DNA from: Thermoguttaceae bacterium | GTDB lineage: Bacteria; Planctomycetota; Planctomycetia; Pirellulales; Thermoguttaceae | DNA length: 5,208 nucleotides | Reading direction: 5' to 3' | NCBI GenBank assembly: GCA_017454585.1 | Contig: JAFTCU010000033.1 | Location: 1-5,208 of the forward strand | Shown: in pieces, positions 3,708-5,208 of the stretch | Position numbering within the stretch: position 1 is the stretch's first letter | Layout of the letters: each line of letters opens with the position of its first letter | The notes under the pieces: generated by a model | Told to the model about the DNA's origin: nothing | The model's input: the letters and a program-made list of their open reading frames with translations, nothing else | Database searches by the model: none | Made by a program: the position numbers and the translations under genes

Positions 3708-5189
3708 ATGAACACCGCACAGAAAACACTTTTCGACCGTCCAAGCCGTACGAAAATCGTCGCAACGCTGGGGCCCGCTTCCAATTTCGACGAGATGCTT
3801 CAGAAACTCATCTACGCGGGAGTTGATGTTTTCCGGATCAATGCCGCGCACGGGACCATCGCGGATTTCGAGGTCACGGTCGCAAATGTTCGAGCAGCCT
3901 CGGAAGCCACCGGGATACCGGTCGGGATCCTGATGGACCTCGGCGGACCGAAAATTCGTTTGGGCACTCTGCCGAATAACGAGCTGGACCTTCCGAAAGG
4001 AGGCAGTCTTGCGTTCATTTCGCCGGAATTCGTGAAAAGCGCTTCCAAATCCTCCGAAATCGCCGGGATCCCTCATTTAACCTGCACTTATGAGCCGTTG
4101 GTCAACGAACTGAATGTGGGGGACCGGATCGTGCTGGCTGATGGAACCGTGGAACTCCGAGTCACGGAAGTTGCGGCGAAAAAAGATCAGTGGGCGAAAT
4201 GTGAAATTCTGCAAGGTGGGACCGTCCGAAGCCGTCAAGGGGTGAACCTCCCCGGCGTGAAACTCAGCATCCCGGCGATGCTCGATGTGGACCGTGAAAA
4301 CGCTGCGTGGGCGGCCCGCAATGGAATCGATTTTCTCGGTCTGAGCTTTGTGCGTCACGCTTTTGAAATTGACGATCTGAAACAGATCATCGAGGAAAAC
4401 GGCGGCACGACGCGCGTTGTCGCGAAAATTGAAAAGCCCGAGGCGCTTGAAAACCTTGAGGAAATAGTTCAGGCGGCCGATGCGGTCATGGTGGCTCGCG
4501 GAGACTTGGGTGTTGAAACGGACATTGCCCAGATGCCGGTCCTGCAGAAAGAAATCATTCGGCTCTGTCACGAAATGCGTCGGCCTGTGATCGTCGCGAC
4601 GCAGATGCTTGAATCGATGACGCATAACAATCTCCCGACCCGGGCCGAAGTGACGGACGTTGCCAACGCGATCCTCGACGGTGCAGACGCGGTGATGCTT
4701 TCCGGTGAGAGCGCAGTGGGGGATTTCCCGGTTGAAACGGTGGAAATGATGCACCGGATCGCGCTCGGCACCGAGGACGAGGTGAATTCGGAAACGTTCC
4801 ACTTCATCCCGGAAAACTCGCCCTTCGGACTGGTCCTGGAATCCATCTCGCAGAACGCCTGTGATTTGGCGGAGCAGCTGGGGGCCAAATATCTCATCAC
4901 CACGACGGAAACGGGATCAAGTGCCCAGAGTCTCTCGGTAAATAGGTGTCCGACACGGATCCTGGCCCTGACCCACTCGGAGGATACGCTTCGGAAACTG
5001 TGCCTCGACTGGGGTGTGATCCCGCTCATGATCCCGGGGATGGAGCGCACGACGCAGGAAATCATGCTTTACGCTCTGAAACTGTTGAAAAAAGAAGGTC
5101 TTATCCAGACGGGTGACCGCCTGATTCTCGTCTCGGATGCGACCATCGAAACGACCTACAGCGCGATTGCGGTTTATGAGGTTGACTGA
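3708..5189 (+). CDS. pyk: Pyruvate kinase
   Basis: A 493-residue glycolytic enzyme converting phosphoenolpyruvate plus ADP to pyruvate plus ATP in the cytoplasm. The start is set by GAGGA nine bases upstream and by RTKIVATLGPAS at residues 14-25. Visible motifs: RINAAHG (43-49; R43 and N45 active site), DLGGPKIRLG (77-86), a B domain at about 87-180, AKIEKPEA (239-246; catalytic K240), MVARGDLGVE (261-270; metal ligands E242 and D266), VIVATQMLESM (294-304; T298) and PTRAEVTDVANAILDGADAVMLSGES (310-335). The C-terminal effector-type domain covers about 367-493. Length is somewhat above the usual 470-480. Lysine in GPK (82), with Leu at 78 and 85, fits the potassium-independent class; the common Ser of RxNxSHG is Ala47. 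The C-terminal end lacks the usual GTTN motif, so effector control may differ. The gene is transcribed away from the oxidoreductase; any terminator lies outside the window. Confidence 0.97.
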   Translation: MNTAQKTLFDRPSRTKIVATLGPASNFDEMLQKLIYAGVDVFRINAAHGTIADFEVTVANVRAASEATGIPVGILMDLGGPKIRLGTLPNNELDLPKGGSLAFISPEFVKSASKSSEIAGIPHLTCTYEPLVNELNVGDRIVLADGTVELRVTEVAAKKDQWAKCEILQGGTVRSRQGVNLPGVKLSIPAMLDVDRENAAWAARNGIDFLGLSFVRHAFEIDDLKQIIEENGGTTRVVAKIEKPEALENLEEIVQAADAVMVARGDLGVETDIAQMPVLQKEIIRLCHEMRRPVIVATQMLESMTHNNLPTRAEVTDVANAILDGADAVMLSGESAVGDFPVETVEMMHRIALGTEDEVNSETFHFIPENSPFGLVLESISQNACDLAEQLGAKYLITTTETGSSAQSLSVNRCPTRILALTHSEDTLRKLCLDWGVIPLMIPGMERTTQEIMLYALKLLKKEGLIQTGDRLILVSDATIETTYSAIAVYEVD

Positions 5190-5208
5190 AATTCCCAGTT
5201 AAGACCTC

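Noticed and set aside
4077..4802. Long - strand open frame of 241 codons opposite pyruvate kinase
   Set aside because: It is antisense to a clear enzyme gene with all motifs intact; its His/Phe/Arg-rich translation is typical of a shadow frame.

Overview
The window is bacterial chromosome of moderately high G+C with four protein genes. They are the 3' end of a PL11-type rhamnogalacturonan lyase (+, 1-487), a secreted BspA-like leucine-rich-repeat protein (+, 976-1788), a Gfo/Idh/MocA sugar oxidoreductase (-, 2189-3379) and pyruvate kinase (+, 3708-5189). No tRNA, rRNA, CRISPR array, transposase or recombinase was seen. Pectin-backbone lyases, expanded Gfo/Idh/MocA oxidoreductases and small BspA-like proteins together fit carbohydrate-degrading lineages such as Lentisphaerota, Kiritimatiellota or Planctomycetota. 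This taxonomic guess is weak inference from gene content.

Layout: after the lyase stop comes a 488-base gene-free stretch packed with repeats. It holds a 10-bp-phased GCGGAT run, a perfect 35-bp inverted repeat made of 9-mers (CGCAAAGRA), and a 27-bp-armed inverted repeat made of 8-mers (NYGCGGAG; element A). The LRR gene follows. Beyond it lies a second copy of element A in the opposite orientation (element B), then two two-tier hairpins between the convergent LRR and oxidoreductase genes. The oxidoreductase and pyruvate kinase diverge from a 328-base region. The oxidoreductase has a near-consensus promoter there. The pyruvate kinase leader carries a third palindromic repeat family (AATTACGCATTACG).

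The most unusual structure surrounds the LRR gene. Elements A and B are homologous through arms and loop (about 99 of 114 aligned bases, one 18-base gap) and lie in inverted orientation. Just inside them is a second inverted pair of 27 bp with one mismatch (913-939 and 1771-1797), whose downstream copy encodes the last residues and stop codon of the LRR protein. The gene therefore sits in a roughly 1.17-kb module (766-1939) bounded by long, composite, imperfect terminal inverted repeats. It could be a foldback or MITE-like cargo unit, an invertible segment, or a site of repeated repeat insertion; the sequence alone does not decide.

The metabolic genes suggest plant-polysaccharide use: the lyase cuts pectin rhamnogalacturonan, the oxidoreductase acts on an unidentified sugar or sugar derivative, and pyruvate kinase closes glycolysis. 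The strand changes and large gaps argue against one operon.
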